From Lapidilactobacillus mulanensis (GTDB lineage Bacteria > Bacillota > Bacilli > Lactobacillales > Lactobacillaceae): a DNA stretch of 36,338 bases. A program made the position numbers and the translations under genes. The stretch is taken from contig NZ_RHOW01000022.1 in assembly GCF_003946215.1 (NCBI RefSeq), forward strand, positions 1 through 36,338, read 5' to 3'. This document shows positions 7,302-16,529 of this stretch, piece by piece (positions within the stretch are counted from its first letter, which is position 1; each line of letters starts with the position of its first letter). The notes beneath the pieces are model-generated. The model made no database searches. It worked only from the letters and a program-made list of their open reading frames with translations, and was not told the DNA's origin.

Positions 7302-7366
7302 TTTTCATTTATCTGGCAAGTTGATAGAATGATTTCTGTAAGCAATTAGTTAACGCTTACAGAAAT
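7302..7366 (+). promoter_or_regulatory. EIIC promoter with palindromic operator and cre site
   Basis: TTTTCA (7302) and TAGAAT (7325-7330) are 17 nt apart. Immediately downstream is a perfect 12-bp inverted repeat, ATTTCTGTAAGC (7332-7343) and GCTTACAGAAAT (7355-7366). Within it, on the minus strand, TGTAAGCGTTAACT (7361-7348) fits the cre consensus TGWAARCGYTWNCW at every position. Likely reading: RpiR operator and CcpA roadblock sharing one site. Regulator assignment is inferred. Confidence 0.72.
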
Positions 7367-7407
7367 TATTCTATTTTTTATTTTTCTCAAATGGAGGAGT
7401 GTATCTA

Positions 7408-8775
7408 ATGCAAAATTGGATCAATCAACACATTTTGCCACCGATCATGAGATTCGTGACCACACGACCGATCAATGCACTAAAGAATGGTATGTTATAC
7501 GTCATGCCATTTACGATCGTCGGTTCGATTTTCTTATTGTTGGCTAACTTGCCAGTTCCTGCTTGGTCAAACTGGATGGCTTCTACGGGTATGGTGCCAT
7601 ATTGGAATGTCGCTTATAATTCATCATTTGCGATCATGGCCTTATTCGCAGTTGTCGGTATCGCCTATTCATGGGTACATGATGAAGGGTACGAGCCATT
7701 ACCTGCAGGCTTACTTGCAGCCGTGTGTTTCTTCATCGTCATGCGCCCATCTAACGGGGTTACACTGAACGATAAAGTTGTCGCAACACCAGCACAAATG
7801 GCACAAACTACTTTTATCGACCGTGATTGGTTAGGCGGTAAAGGTATGATCGCCGCGATTCTGATCGGTTTGATCGTTGGTATTGTTTACTCATGGTTCT
7901 TGAAGAAGAACATTACAATTAAATTACCTGATCAAGTTCCACCTAATGTCGCTGCATCATTTACGGCATTGATCCCAGCAACTGTTTTAATTACTGGCTT
8001 CATGTTGATCTACGTATTCTTCGACAAAGTTACAAAGTCAACGATGACGGAATGGATCTATTCAACGATTCAAACGCCATTACAAGGTTTGACGGATTCA
8101 TTCGGTGGTATGTTAGCCATTGCCTTCTTAGTGCCATTCCTATGGTTCTTCGGTGTGCACGGTGCAACGATCGTCGGTGGTATCATGGGGCCTTTGTTAC
8201 AAGCAAATGCACAAGCTAACCAACAAATCTTGGATTCTGGTAAAGCTTTAACACTTGCTAATGGTGGTCACATCGTTACGCAACAATTAATGGATCAATT
8301 CATGACAGTTACTGGCTCTGGTATGACAATTGGTTTAGTGGTCTTCATGGTGTTCTTTGCAAAATCAGCACAATGGAAAACACTCGGTCGTTTGTCGATC
8401 GTTCCTGGTGTGTTCAACATTAACGAACCAGTATTGTTCGCTGCTCCAGTTGTAATGAACCCAATTTTGGGTATTCCATTCTTCGCAGCACCTATGGCCT
8501 CAGCTATTTTGACTTGGGTCGCGATCCGCTTCGGTTGGATCCCAATGTTTGGTGGTACGATGGTGCCTTGGACAACGCCACCAATTTTCTCAGGCTTCTT
8601 AGTGGGTGGTGTTCGTACCGCAATCTGGCAAGCACTGATGTTAGTTCTAACCTTCTTTATCTATCTGCCATTTGCGCGTAAACAAGATCAAATCTTGCTT
8701 GCTCAAGAAAATGGTGAGAGTACAGAAGACTTTCTAAAAGAAGAAGCAGCTCCAGTAGAGGATGCTGCTAAGTAA
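7408..8775 (+). CDS. PTS cellobiose/beta-glucoside-type EIIC permease
   Basis: 455 residues from the ATG at 7408 (GGAGGAG 8 nt upstream; the GTG at 7399 lies within that site). About ten transmembrane segments. It matches the CelB/LacE EIIC family: INALKNGMLYVMPFTIVGSIF, FGVHGATIVGGIMGPLL, then GVFNINEPVLFAAPVVMNP with the conserved NEP sugar-binding motif, and GGTMVPWTTPPIFSGFLVGG. It would move a phosphorylated beta-glucoside across the membrane. No EIIA or EIIB gene is nearby, so it must use shared components. The 6-phospho-beta-glucosidase at 9711 is the natural next enzyme, though repeats separate the two genes. Confidence 0.9.
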   Translation: MQNWINQHILPPIMRFVTTRPINALKNGMLYVMPFTIVGSIFLLLANLPVPAWSNWMASTGMVPYWNVAYNSSFAIMALFAVVGIAYSWVHDEGYEPLPAGLLAAVCFFIVMRPSNGVTLNDKVVATPAQMAQTTFIDRDWLGGKGMIAAILIGLIVGIVYSWFLKKNITIKLPDQVPPNVAASFTALIPATVLITGFMLIYVFFDKVTKSTMTEWIYSTIQTPLQGLTDSFGGMLAIAFLVPFLWFFGVHGATIVGGIMGPLLQANAQANQQILDSGKALTLANGGHIVTQQLMDQFMTVTGSGMTIGLVVFMVFFAKSAQWKTLGRLSIVPGVFNINEPVLFAAPVVMNPILGIPFFAAPMASAILTWVAIRFGWIPMFGGTMVPWTTPPIFSGFLVGGVRTAIWQALMLVLTFFIYLPFARKQDQILLAQENGESTEDFLKEEAAPVEDAAK

Positions 8776-8792
8776 AAGCACTATTAAATGTG

Positions 8793-8829
8793 GCGTGTGA
8801 TGAAAGTCGATCTGACTTTTGTGACACGC
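8793..8829 (+). terminator. hairpin after EIIC (probable terminator)
   Basis: GCGTGT/ACACGC outer and AAAGTC/GACTTT inner arms form an imperfect 16-bp stem 17 nt after the stop. The T tract is poor (TATATTCTT). Confidence 0.55.
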
Positions 8830-8861
8830 TATATTCTTGGAGCGGCGTGTTTGTGGGTGAT

Positions 8862-8912
8862 GGCGGCTGCAGGATTTTGGAGGAATGGAAGTTCCTCCAC
8901 CTAAATTTAGAT
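8862..8912 (+). repeat. family-2 element, partial copy
   Basis: GGCGGCTGCAGGATTTTGG, a hairpin GGAGGAA/TTCCTCC and the linker CACCTAAATTTAGA match the 5' third of the complete elements at 8948 and 16134. The rest and any closing arm are missing, so this looks like a truncated copy. Confidence 0.65.
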
Positions 8913-8947
8913 AGTTTGAAAAGCTAGTTCGTGGTTGATGGCAGTTT

Positions 8948-9143
8948 GAATTTGCTCCAGAGAATGAACAGCACACTCGTGGGGACGGCTCCAGGATTTT
9001 GGAAGCCCACCAAAATTCTTCCGCCTAAATTTGGAGCTCTTGCAAAAACCGCAAGATCTCCGAATTTCCCATTCTCTAAGCGACGGTAATTCTGTCGCTA
9101 AGACCATTATCACAGTGTGCTGTTCATTCTCTTCCGCAAATTC
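8948..9143 (+). repeat. family-2 multibranch palindromic element, copy 1
   Basis: Closing stem: a perfect 19-bp inverted repeat (8959-8977 with 9114-9132), extended outward by GAATTTGC/GCAAATTC across a TCC/TCC loop. Inside: GGGGACGGCTCCAGG; hairpin 1 ATTTTGG/CCAAAAT; linker TTCCGCCT; hairpin 2 AAATTTGGAG-C-TCTTGC/GCAAGA-T-CTCCGAATTT around AAAAACC; hairpin 3 GCGAC/GTCGC; linker ACCATTATCACAGTG. This order recurs in the other copies with different but complementary stems. No ORF. Confidence 0.85.
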
Positions 9144-9342
9144 TGTGGATCTATTCTAGTAAGTAGATTTGGATTCTGAGTTGATCGTTTCCCATTTAAA
9201 TTTTTTCTGAGCAACATAAATATTTAGTAGCAAAATATCCAACGTGATCATATTTCCAGCAACAAAGCAATCGGCGTTGAAATCAAACTATTCCGCTCAA
9301 ACCCAGTTCTTCCGAGTTCACCACTAAACTAATTCTAGTTTA
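9144..9342. other. non-coding spacer between two family-2 elements
   Basis: No credible ORF or known motif. A small inverted repeat CTAAACTA/CTAGTTTAG at 9324-9343 borders the next element. Confidence 0.4.
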
Positions 9343-9561
9343 GGTCGCGGCTGCGTGGGGCAAGTGACGACACTGTGAAACTGGTGTTGCGACAGGGCCA
9401 TCGTCGCTTACAGCAGGGGCGTATTTCGAGATTTTTTTCAGGAGCCGATTTTGCGACGGAGAAAAAGCTCGAAATCGAGGTGGAAGACTTTTCCCCGAAC
9501 TTGGGAAAACTCTGGAACCGTCCCCACAGTCCGCCGTCACTTGCCCCACGCAGCCACGACC
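9343..9561 (-). repeat. family-2 multibranch palindromic element, copy 2 (reverse)
   Basis: Closing arms 9343-9369 and 9535-9561 match at 26 of 27 positions. Read on the minus strand it shows the same order: GTGGGGACGGTTCCAG, hairpin TTTTCC/GGGGAAAA, linker TCTTCCACC, hairpin CGATTTCGAG-C-TTTTTC/GAAAAAAA-T-CTCGAAATACG, then TAAGCGACGATGG..CTGTCGC and ACCAGTTTCACAGTG. It is flanked by TTTAGG on one side and GACCGAAGGTAG on the other, as is the copy at 24765. Confidence 0.85.
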
Positions 9562-9629
9562 GAAGGTAGCTTAGTTTTTTTACAGATAAGTTTAAATATG
9601 TTCAATCCACAATGCAGTACACCTGTTAA

Positions 9630-11144
<1,515 letters not shown>

Positions 11145-11155
11145 TTGTGAAAAAT

Positions 11156-11199
11156 AAAAACAGCGAATCACTAATGAAAATTAGCGGTTCGCTGTTTTT
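11156..11199. terminator. bidirectional terminator
   Basis: AAAAACAGCGAA pairs with TTCGCTGTTTTT, with inner CTAAT/ATTAG around a GAAA loop. It has A and T runs on both sides, so it can serve both the GH1 gene and the convergent PH-domain gene. Confidence 0.92.
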
Positions 11200-11213
11200 G
11201 TATACTGTATATT

Positions 11214-11969
11214 CTAGGCGCCACCAAGCAGTGCCGTCAGTAAAGATATAAGCATCAGGAGCAGTATCAACGCTGCCAGGACATTATAGGCAGTAAATCC
11301 GGTGAGAATATTCCCGAAAATCAGGTCGAACCGATTATTGCGGGTGGCGTGGTTGGTAATGCGGATCTGGCTCATCGCTGGAATCGTCAATAAGTTCTGT
11401 TTGAACACTTTGCCATTGTCGGCGGTCAGAAATTCTTGAAAAACATGACCATCTTTGGTTTCGAAATCTAAGGTGTACCAAGTTTGTTGATCCTGATTAA
11501 TGACGATGTCGCCTTTTTTAGGCGCCTTCATTTGATGCTTCTTAAATTTGATGGCCGGCATTTGGTCGTACTCATAAGAGAAGTATTGGCTTTGATCGTC
11601 GATGAATTCAACCACGATGAAGAAAATGATCCGTTGGTTGGTGAAGACCATTAATCGATTTCCACGCAAGCTATCTTGTGCTTTGATATATTCTTTTGAT
11701 TCATCGGTTTGTGGTGCATACATGCCCATGATGCCGTCGGTTGCGGCTGCGGTGTTGTCCTCATTGGTCATCGGTAAAAAGTTGACGATTTTTTCGCCAT
11801 CACCTAATAATTGAGTGACTTTTGTGAGGACGTCTTGCATTGTGATGTAGAGCGCGACTTGTCGCTCTTGATATTTCTGGCGTAATTCGGGCGTCGACTT
11901 TGGTTCGTATTTCTTGGGGATGCCGTTCATTTGGTTGACGACTTCGACGAATGGATTAGTTAAGATCAT
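11214..11969 (-). CDS. PH-like domain protein with C-terminal membrane helix, unknown function
   Basis: 251 residues. The central part (RLMVFTNQRIIFFIVVEFID, then YEYDQMPAIKFKK, then TWYTLDFETKDGHVFQEFL) has the strand pattern of bacterial PH (YokE-like) domains. The last ~30 residues form one hydrophobic helix (AALILLLMLISLL) that may anchor it in the membrane. Its ATG lies inside the end of the sigma-factor gene, with a GGAGG in that gene's last codons, so the pair is translationally coupled. This context suggests a partner or controller of the sigma factor, but that is inference. I do not recognise a specific function. Confidence 0.6.
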   Translation of the reverse strand: MILTNPFVEVVNQMNGIPKKYEPKSTPELRQKYQERQVALYITMQDVLTKVTQLLGDGEKIVNFLPMTNEDNTAAATDGIMGMYAPQTDESKEYIKAQDSLRGNRLMVFTNQRIIFFIVVEFIDDQSQYFSYEYDQMPAIKFKKHQMKAPKKGDIVINQDQQTWYTLDFETKDGHVFQEFLTADNGKVFKQNLLTIPAMSQIRITNHATRNNRFDLIFGNILTGFTAYNVLAALILLLMLISLLTALLGGA

Positions 11970-12577
11970 GTTGTTTGACCTCCTGTTTTAACTTCAGACG
12001 CCCACGAGATAGATGTTTATAGACTGCCAGGCGTTTCATCTTGAGTTTCGCCGCGATCTCTTGTGGCGTTAGATCGTCGATAAAATAGAGCTGGAAAACT
12101 TGTCGTTCGGTCGGCGATAGGGGTGTAAATAAGGCGTCGAAATCTAACGGCTCTGTTGCAGGGGGCGTCTCTAAATCCGCTAAGTAGGTTTCATCTAGTG
12201 CCATGGTTTTGAAGGTTGCCTTTAAACCACGTTTATAGTCCTTTGCTTGGTTGCAAACGACGGCAGATAGCCCAAGGCCTAAATTCACCGCGAGTCGCGT
12301 CATACGCCTCGATATGCGTCCAGATTTGATAATAGCAGCGGTTCTCCACATCCTCGAGATAACCACGCTCGTATTGTGACGGCAGGTTATGCATAACGAG
12401 TTGATGAATGAAGTCACCCTCCAGCTCGATCAATTGATTCATTGAGTCTGCTTGATGCTGTTGTAATGCGGAAATCAATCCTGTTTCATCCACGATTTCA
12501 TCTTCTTCTGTGACGATTAATTTGTGCCAACTTCGCTTACACCTAATAATACGAAAAGGGAATGTGAAAGCTGACAT
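11956..12577 (-). pseudogene. ECF-type sigma factor interrupted by a +1 frameshift
   Basis: Two overlapping frames together form one sigma-70-like protein. The upstream frame (M at 12577) contains region 2: YLEDVENRCYYQIWTHIEAYDATRGEFRPW. It then runs out of frame. The downstream frame resumes with AVVCNQAKDYKRGLK and holds region 4: LSPTERQVFQLYFIDDLTPQEIAAKLK, then AVYKHLSRGRLK. Removing one base from the GGG run at 12271-12273 (CCC on the + strand) gives the expected FRPWLSAVVCNQAKDY. It is a pseudogene, a site of programmed slippage, or a sequencing error. The true start is uncertain; no clear ribosome site precedes 12577. It is coupled to the PH-domain gene. Confidence 0.82.
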
Positions 12578-12754
12578 TTATTGTCAAAATTATTTTAAAA
12601 AACGGTCGACTATTTTAATAATTAGAAAAATAGGGCCATTACCCACAGCATACCATTATTTTCAAACCGATCACCAAAATTCTAGCAACGTGGTGTATCT
12701 GCAGATAAACGTTTGATCTTTGTCGAACAGCTAGTTTTCCACAGCGCTTCTTGA

Positions 12755-12760
12755 TACAAT
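12755..12760 (+). promoter_or_regulatory. candidate -10 box of the MFS gene
   Basis: TGATACAAT is an extended -10 element (TGn-TACAAT) about 31 nt before the MFS start. The -35 is poor. Confidence 0.4.
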
Positions 12761-12790
12761 GGGCGTAATGAATTGATTGCGGGTGAACAA

Positions 12791-13960
12791 ATGACGGCGT
12801 TACTGTTAGTGGTTATCTATATTGCGTTTATTGGCTTAGGGATTCCGGATTCACTGTTTGGAACGGCATGGCCGGCTATTTATCAAGAATTTCAATTGCC
12901 TTTATCTGCGGCGAGTTATGTGACAGTGCTGACTTCTTTGGGAACAGTCACGGCCAGTCTACTCAGCGCGCGGTTGATCAATCGTTTCGGGACCGGCCTG
13001 ATCACGGCAGTCAGTACGGTTTTAACCGCCGTTTCGCTGCTGGGATTTTCATTGTCTGCTAATTTTTATTGGCTTTGTATTTGCGCGGTGCCACTGGGAT
13101 TGGGCGCGGGCGCAATCGATTCGGCGTTGAACAATTATGTGGCCGTGCATTATCGCGCCACCCACATGAATTTCCTCCACTGTTTCTATGGCCTTGGTGT
13201 TTCGATCAGTCCGTTTATCATGAGCCAAGCTTTAGGAAAAAATGCGAATTGGCGTGGCGGTTATCATTTAGCCTTTCTGATTCAAACAACAATTGCGGCG
13301 ATCATGATTATTTCGTTGCCGTTGTGGGGGCGGATGAAAAATAAACAGCACAAGACTTTCGAATCCGAGCAAACTTCAAAAACGTTAGGATTTAGGTCGA
13401 TCGCAAAATTACCGGGCGTTCCAGCGGTCTGGACGGCGTTTATCACTTCCTGTGCCGCCGAAGTGACTTGCGGAACGTGGGGCAGTACTTATCTGGTTAA
13501 TTCGCGGGGGTTAGGGATCAGCCAAGCCGCGGCTGCCATTACTTTTTTCTACGTGGGCATGACTGTTGGCCGGTTCTTATCTGGCATGCTCGCCACGCGC
13601 CTTTCGAGTTGGCAACTGATCAAGCTGGGTCAAATTGTGATCGTGATCGCCGTTATTTTGTTAATACAACCTCTTAACACGACGATTGCGATTGCAGGGC
13701 TATTTATGATCGGCCTCGGGAACGGTCCGATCTATCCCAATTTAGTTCATTTAACGCCGACCAATTTTGGTCAGGATGTTTCTCAATCGGTGATGGGTTC
13801 GCAAATGGCGGCAGCTTCTTTAAGCTTTATGGTGATCCCACCGATTTTTGGATTGCTTGCCCAAAACTTAAGCACGCAGATCTTTCCATATTTCGTCGCG
13901 GTCATGTTTGCCTTGATGGTGCTCGCAATTCGGGCTTTGCGAAAAGTTGTGCTCCAGTAA
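12791..13960 (+). CDS. MFS transporter (sugar/fucose-permease-like)
   Basis: 389 residues from the ATG at 12791, preceded by GGGTG; a TTG at 12773 is an alternative. Twelve hydrophobic segments fit the major facilitator fold. Recognisable MFS features are IGLGIPDSLFGTAWPAI in helix 1, LLSARLINRFGTG in the loop after helix 2, AVPLGLGAGAIDSALNNYV in helix 4, and GLGNGPIYPNLVHLTP in the second half. The GAG-AID-xxxN and GNGPIYPNL motifs resemble the fucose/sugar permease (FucP) type. The substrate is unknown. It stands alone with its own promoter and terminator. Confidence 0.8.
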   Translation: MTALLLVVIYIAFIGLGIPDSLFGTAWPAIYQEFQLPLSAASYVTVLTSLGTVTASLLSARLINRFGTGLITAVSTVLTAVSLLGFSLSANFYWLCICAVPLGLGAGAIDSALNNYVAVHYRATHMNFLHCFYGLGVSISPFIMSQALGKNANWRGGYHLAFLIQTTIAAIMIISLPLWGRMKNKQHKTFESEQTSKTLGFRSIAKLPGVPAVWTAFITSCAAEVTCGTWGSTYLVNSRGLGISQAAAAITFFYVGMTVGRFLSGMLATRLSSWQLIKLGQIVIVIAVILLIQPLNTTIAIAGLFMIGLGNGPIYPNLVHLTPTNFGQDVSQSVMGSQMAAASLSFMVIPPIFGLLAQNLSTQIFPYFVAVMFALMVLAIRALRKVVLQ

Positions 13961-14008
13961 TTTTTGTTTGCGTATAACACAGTGAACTTATACTGTTCTA
14001 TTTTTAAG

Positions 14009-14046
14009 AAGCGCGCTAAGAGGGTTGAAAATTAGCGCGCTTTTAT
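14009..14046 (+). terminator. terminator of the MFS gene
   Basis: AAGCGCGCTAA pairs over 11 bp with TTAGCGCGCTT, followed by TTATTT. Confidence 0.9.
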
Positions 14047-14086
14047 TTGCCTGATGTCTAAAGACGTGACTATTTTTCCCTACAAA

Positions 14087-14109
14087 ATTGTGCTAGTGCT
14101 GAGCACAAT
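14087..14109 (+). promoter_or_regulatory. inverted repeat upstream of the pox promoter
   Basis: ATTGTGCT and AGCACAAT form an 8-bp perfect inverted repeat, ending 3 nt before the pox -35 box. Its spacing fits a regulator-binding site; the regulator is unknown. Confidence 0.55.
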
Positions 14110-14112
14110 CTG

Positions 14113-14141
14113 TTGCAATTCTCATCAGAATACGATATCTT
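14113..14141 (+). promoter_or_regulatory. pox promoter
   Basis: TTGCAA and TATCTT are separated by 17 nt, each a 4/6 match to consensus. Transcription would start near 14148. Confidence 0.5.
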
Positions 14142-14153
14142 ATCGTTATGAGA

Positions 14154-14167
14154 TGTAATCGATTTCA
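14154..14167 (+). promoter_or_regulatory. candidate cre site in the pox leader
   Basis: TGTAATCGATTTCA matches 12 of 14 positions of the cre consensus. Catabolite control of pox genes is known in lactobacilli. It lies just after the predicted transcription start. Confidence 0.5.
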
Positions 14168-14199
14168 GAGATGCCGCTTGCTTTTGTGCGGTCTCTTTT
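14167..14199 (+). terminator. terminator-like hairpin in the pox 5' leader
   Basis: AGAGAtgCCGC pairs with GCGGtCTCTTTT around a 12-nt loop, followed by a short T run, 37 nt before the pox start codon. Its place between promoter and gene suggests attenuation or transcript protection. Confidence 0.5.
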
Positions 14200-14236
14200 G
14201 TCGAAGACATCTATAAATATTAAAGAGGTGCGATAA

Positions 14237-16060
14237 ATGTCTAATCAAGGGACTGTTCCAGCAAGTGTTGCAATGTTACGCGTGATTGAATCTTGGGGGG
14301 TCGATCATATTTTCGGTTATCCCGGCGGTTCATTCAACTCTACTATGTCAGCGCTTGAGTTAGAGAAAGATCGGCTCCAATATATTCAAATTCGGCATGA
14401 ACAAGTGGGCGCGCTCGCAGCCAGTGCGGATGCCAAGCTCACCGGCAAAATTGGTGTGGCTTTTGGATCGGCTGGTCCAGGTGCAACCAACTTATTAACG
14501 GGTCTTTATGATGCCCGTGAAGATCATGCGCCAGTTTTGGCGTTAGTTGGGCAAGTGCCTAGTACAAATATGAATTATAATTATTTCCAAGAATTTACTG
14601 AAGAGCCCATGTTTGCGGACGTGGCGGTTTACAATCGGGTGGTGATGACACCGGAAAGTTTGCCATATGTTGTCGATAAAGCGATTCGCGAAGCTTATAA
14701 ACATCAAGGTGTGGCGGTTGTCATCATTCCGAATGATTTCGGCTATGTCCAGATTCCGGATGAGGATTACACGAGTGTTTCGCCGACGGATGCGAAAACA
14801 CGGCCATTACCTGACGCCACCGACGAAGAAGTCGACCACGTTCTCGAAATGATCGCGCAAGCAAAACGTCCGGTAATTCACGTCGGCCGCGGAATTGGCG
14901 CCGGTGGTGAGCAACTCGTTGAATTATCGAAAAAATTACAGATCCCGCTGATTTTAACTGGCTTGGCTAAGGGCTTAGTGCCAGATGAGTATGAAGGAAA
15001 CTTAGGCTATGCCAACCGAGCGGCGATGAAGGCTGCCGACGAAATTTTCGGCGTGGCGGATTTGGTGATCGCTATTGGCGCGGACTTCCCGTTTGCCAAC
15101 CTGATTTATCGCACCCATCCCTTTAAATTTGTGCAAGTCGATATTGATGAAGGTCAATTTGGTCGCCACCATTTTCTCGATTACGGTATTTGGAGCGACG
15201 CCACTAGTTTCGTTGAACGCGTCTTGGACCGCAGTCAAAAAGTGGCACCTACACCGTTCTTCAAGGCGGCTGTTGCAGATAATTTGAACTGGCGTGAATA
15301 TTTGACGAAGATGTCGAACCGTGCCAGTGATCCACTGGAATTTGAAGCTGTTTATAAAGAAATTAATCGGATCGCCGAACCAGACGCGGTTTTCTCGATC
15401 GATGTCGGCGACAATATTATTAATTCGTTCCGCTATTTAAACCTAACGCCGAAAAATAAATGGACGATTTCTGCCCTGTTTGCGACGATGGGCTATGGTT
15501 TGCCAGGTGCAATTGCAGGTAAGCTGAGTTTCCCTGAACGCCAAGTTTTCAACATTTCCGGCGACGGCGCGTTCTCGATGGTGATGCAAGACTTGATTAC
15601 CGAGAAAAAATACAAGTTACCTGTGATCAATATTATTACTAGCAACACCACGCTGAACTTTATTAAATCTGAGCAGGATGATATTAATATGGTGCGCCAC
15701 AGCGGGATCGATATTGAAGATCAAGATTTCGCCATGATTGCTAGGGCAATGGGCGTTGAATCGGTGACCGTGCACAATAGTGGTGAGTTGCGAGCGGCCT
15801 TCGATCAAGCCGTCACTGCCACAAAGGCGGGTCAACCATTCTTGATCGATGCGAAAATTACCGCGAAACGCGGCTTGCCAGTTGAAGTCTTGCAGATGAA
15901 AATCGAAGATGGTCAGCTGACCGAAACGATTTCTGCAGATTACAACGCGAACCACACGCTGGATCAACCGCAAACATTGCCAGAATTCTTCGCATCATAT
16001 GATGGCGAGGAATTGAAACCGTTGGCCGATTTCTTTGCGGATGCTGGGGTTGAACTTTAA
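14237..16060 (+). CDS. pox: pyruvate oxidase
   Basis: 607 residues, close to the 603 of L. plantarum PoxB. Three ThDP-enzyme domains in order: a PYR domain with GYPGGSFNS and the catalytic RHEQVGALAA glutamate; a central FAD domain with VGRGIGAGGEQLV and IAIGADFPFANLIY; and a PP domain with the ThDP/Mg motif GDGAFSMVMQDLITEKKY followed by SNTTLNF. It converts pyruvate, phosphate and O2 to acetyl-phosphate, CO2 and H2O2. Acetolactate synthase is the main alternative among ThDP enzymes, but the whole-length match favours oxidase. A GAGGTG site precedes the ATG. It is monocistronic, with a cre-like box and leader hairpin upstream. Confidence 0.92.
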   Translation: MSNQGTVPASVAMLRVIESWGVDHIFGYPGGSFNSTMSALELEKDRLQYIQIRHEQVGALAASADAKLTGKIGVAFGSAGPGATNLLTGLYDAREDHAPVLALVGQVPSTNMNYNYFQEFTEEPMFADVAVYNRVVMTPESLPYVVDKAIREAYKHQGVAVVIIPNDFGYVQIPDEDYTSVSPTDAKTRPLPDATDEEVDHVLEMIAQAKRPVIHVGRGIGAGGEQLVELSKKLQIPLILTGLAKGLVPDEYEGNLGYANRAAMKAADEIFGVADLVIAIGADFPFANLIYRTHPFKFVQVDIDEGQFGRHHFLDYGIWSDATSFVERVLDRSQKVAPTPFFKAAVADNLNWREYLTKMSNRASDPLEFEAVYKEINRIAEPDAVFSIDVGDNIINSFRYLNLTPKNKWTISALFATMGYGLPGAIAGKLSFPERQVFNISGDGAFSMVMQDLITEKKYKLPVINIITSNTTLNFIKSEQDDINMVRHSGIDIEDQDFAMIARAMGVESVTVHNSGELRAAFDQAVTATKAGQPFLIDAKITAKRGLPVEVLQMKIEDGQLTETISADYNANHTLDQPQTLPEFFASYDGEELKPLADFFADAGVEL

Positions 16061-16074
16061 AAAATAAGTTTTGG

Positions 16075-16108
16075 GGCACACTTCTTTGTTGGAGTGTGTC
16101 TTTTTTTT
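16075..16108 (+). terminator. terminator of pox
   Basis: GGCACACT pairs with AGTGTGTC (16093-16100), followed by eight T. Confidence 0.92.
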
Positions 16109-16133
16109 GTGCGGTTTGATGTTTTGCGGTTCC

Positions 16134-16392
16134 GGCGAAATTTGTGGTGGGAACTGGGAAACTGCTGTGGGGACGGCTGCAGGATTTCCAAAGTACGGAA
16201 ATTCTTCCGCCTGAAATGTGAGCTCCGGAAAACCGCCGGATCTCACATTTCCCCTTTCTGTACTGGCGCCCATGGCTCTAACGATGTCATTATCCGTAAC
16301 TCACGATGTTCGAACGGCTAAAGCAAATTCGCACAAACCGCTCATTAACAAAATTGCCACTGCAAGTCCCAGTTCCCACCACAAATTTCGCC
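16134..16392 (+). repeat. family-2 multibranch palindromic element, copy 3
   Basis: The closing arms 16134-16158 and 16368-16392 are perfect 25-bp complements with a sequence unlike other copies. Inside: TGGGGACGGCTGCAGG, hairpin GATTTCC/GGAAATTC, linker TTCCGCCT, and hairpin 2 GAAATGTGAG-C-TCCGG/CCGGA-T-CTCACATTTC around AAAACCG. The hairpin 3 region is longer and less regular than elsewhere (16261-16360). It lies at the left edge of the GH cassette. No ORF is convincing. Confidence 0.85.
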
Positions 16393-16471
16393 TATTCTAT
16401 TCGAACGAAATCAATAATGCTTATTAGCTAGCGTTTCTAGGTTATGCAATATTTTTACTGCAGGCTTTAAT

Positions 16472-16485
16472 TGTCATCGTTTTCA
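16472..16485 (+). promoter_or_regulatory. cre-like box upstream of the second RpiR gene
   Basis: TGTCATCGTTTTCA matches 12 of 14 cre positions. Its core ATCGTTTTC plus TAG after one base recurs before the GH1 gene at 17409, so the site may instead be the RpiR operator. Confidence 0.45.
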
Positions 16486-16529
16486 TAGTATATTTAGAGT
16501 AAGGATACATACGGGAATGGAGCATCATA

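Noticed and set aside
8948-9561. Insertion sequence or transposase gene in the palindromic regions
   Set aside because: ORFs here are short and without transposase motifs. They are by-products of the inverted repeats.
14237-16060. Acetolactate synthase
   Set aside because: The whole-length pattern matches lactobacillus pyruvate oxidase better, including size and FAD-domain segments.
16094-16427. Small proteins within the family-2 element at 16134
   Set aside because: Overlapping frames on both strands follow from the inverted repeat and have no ribosome sites or homology.
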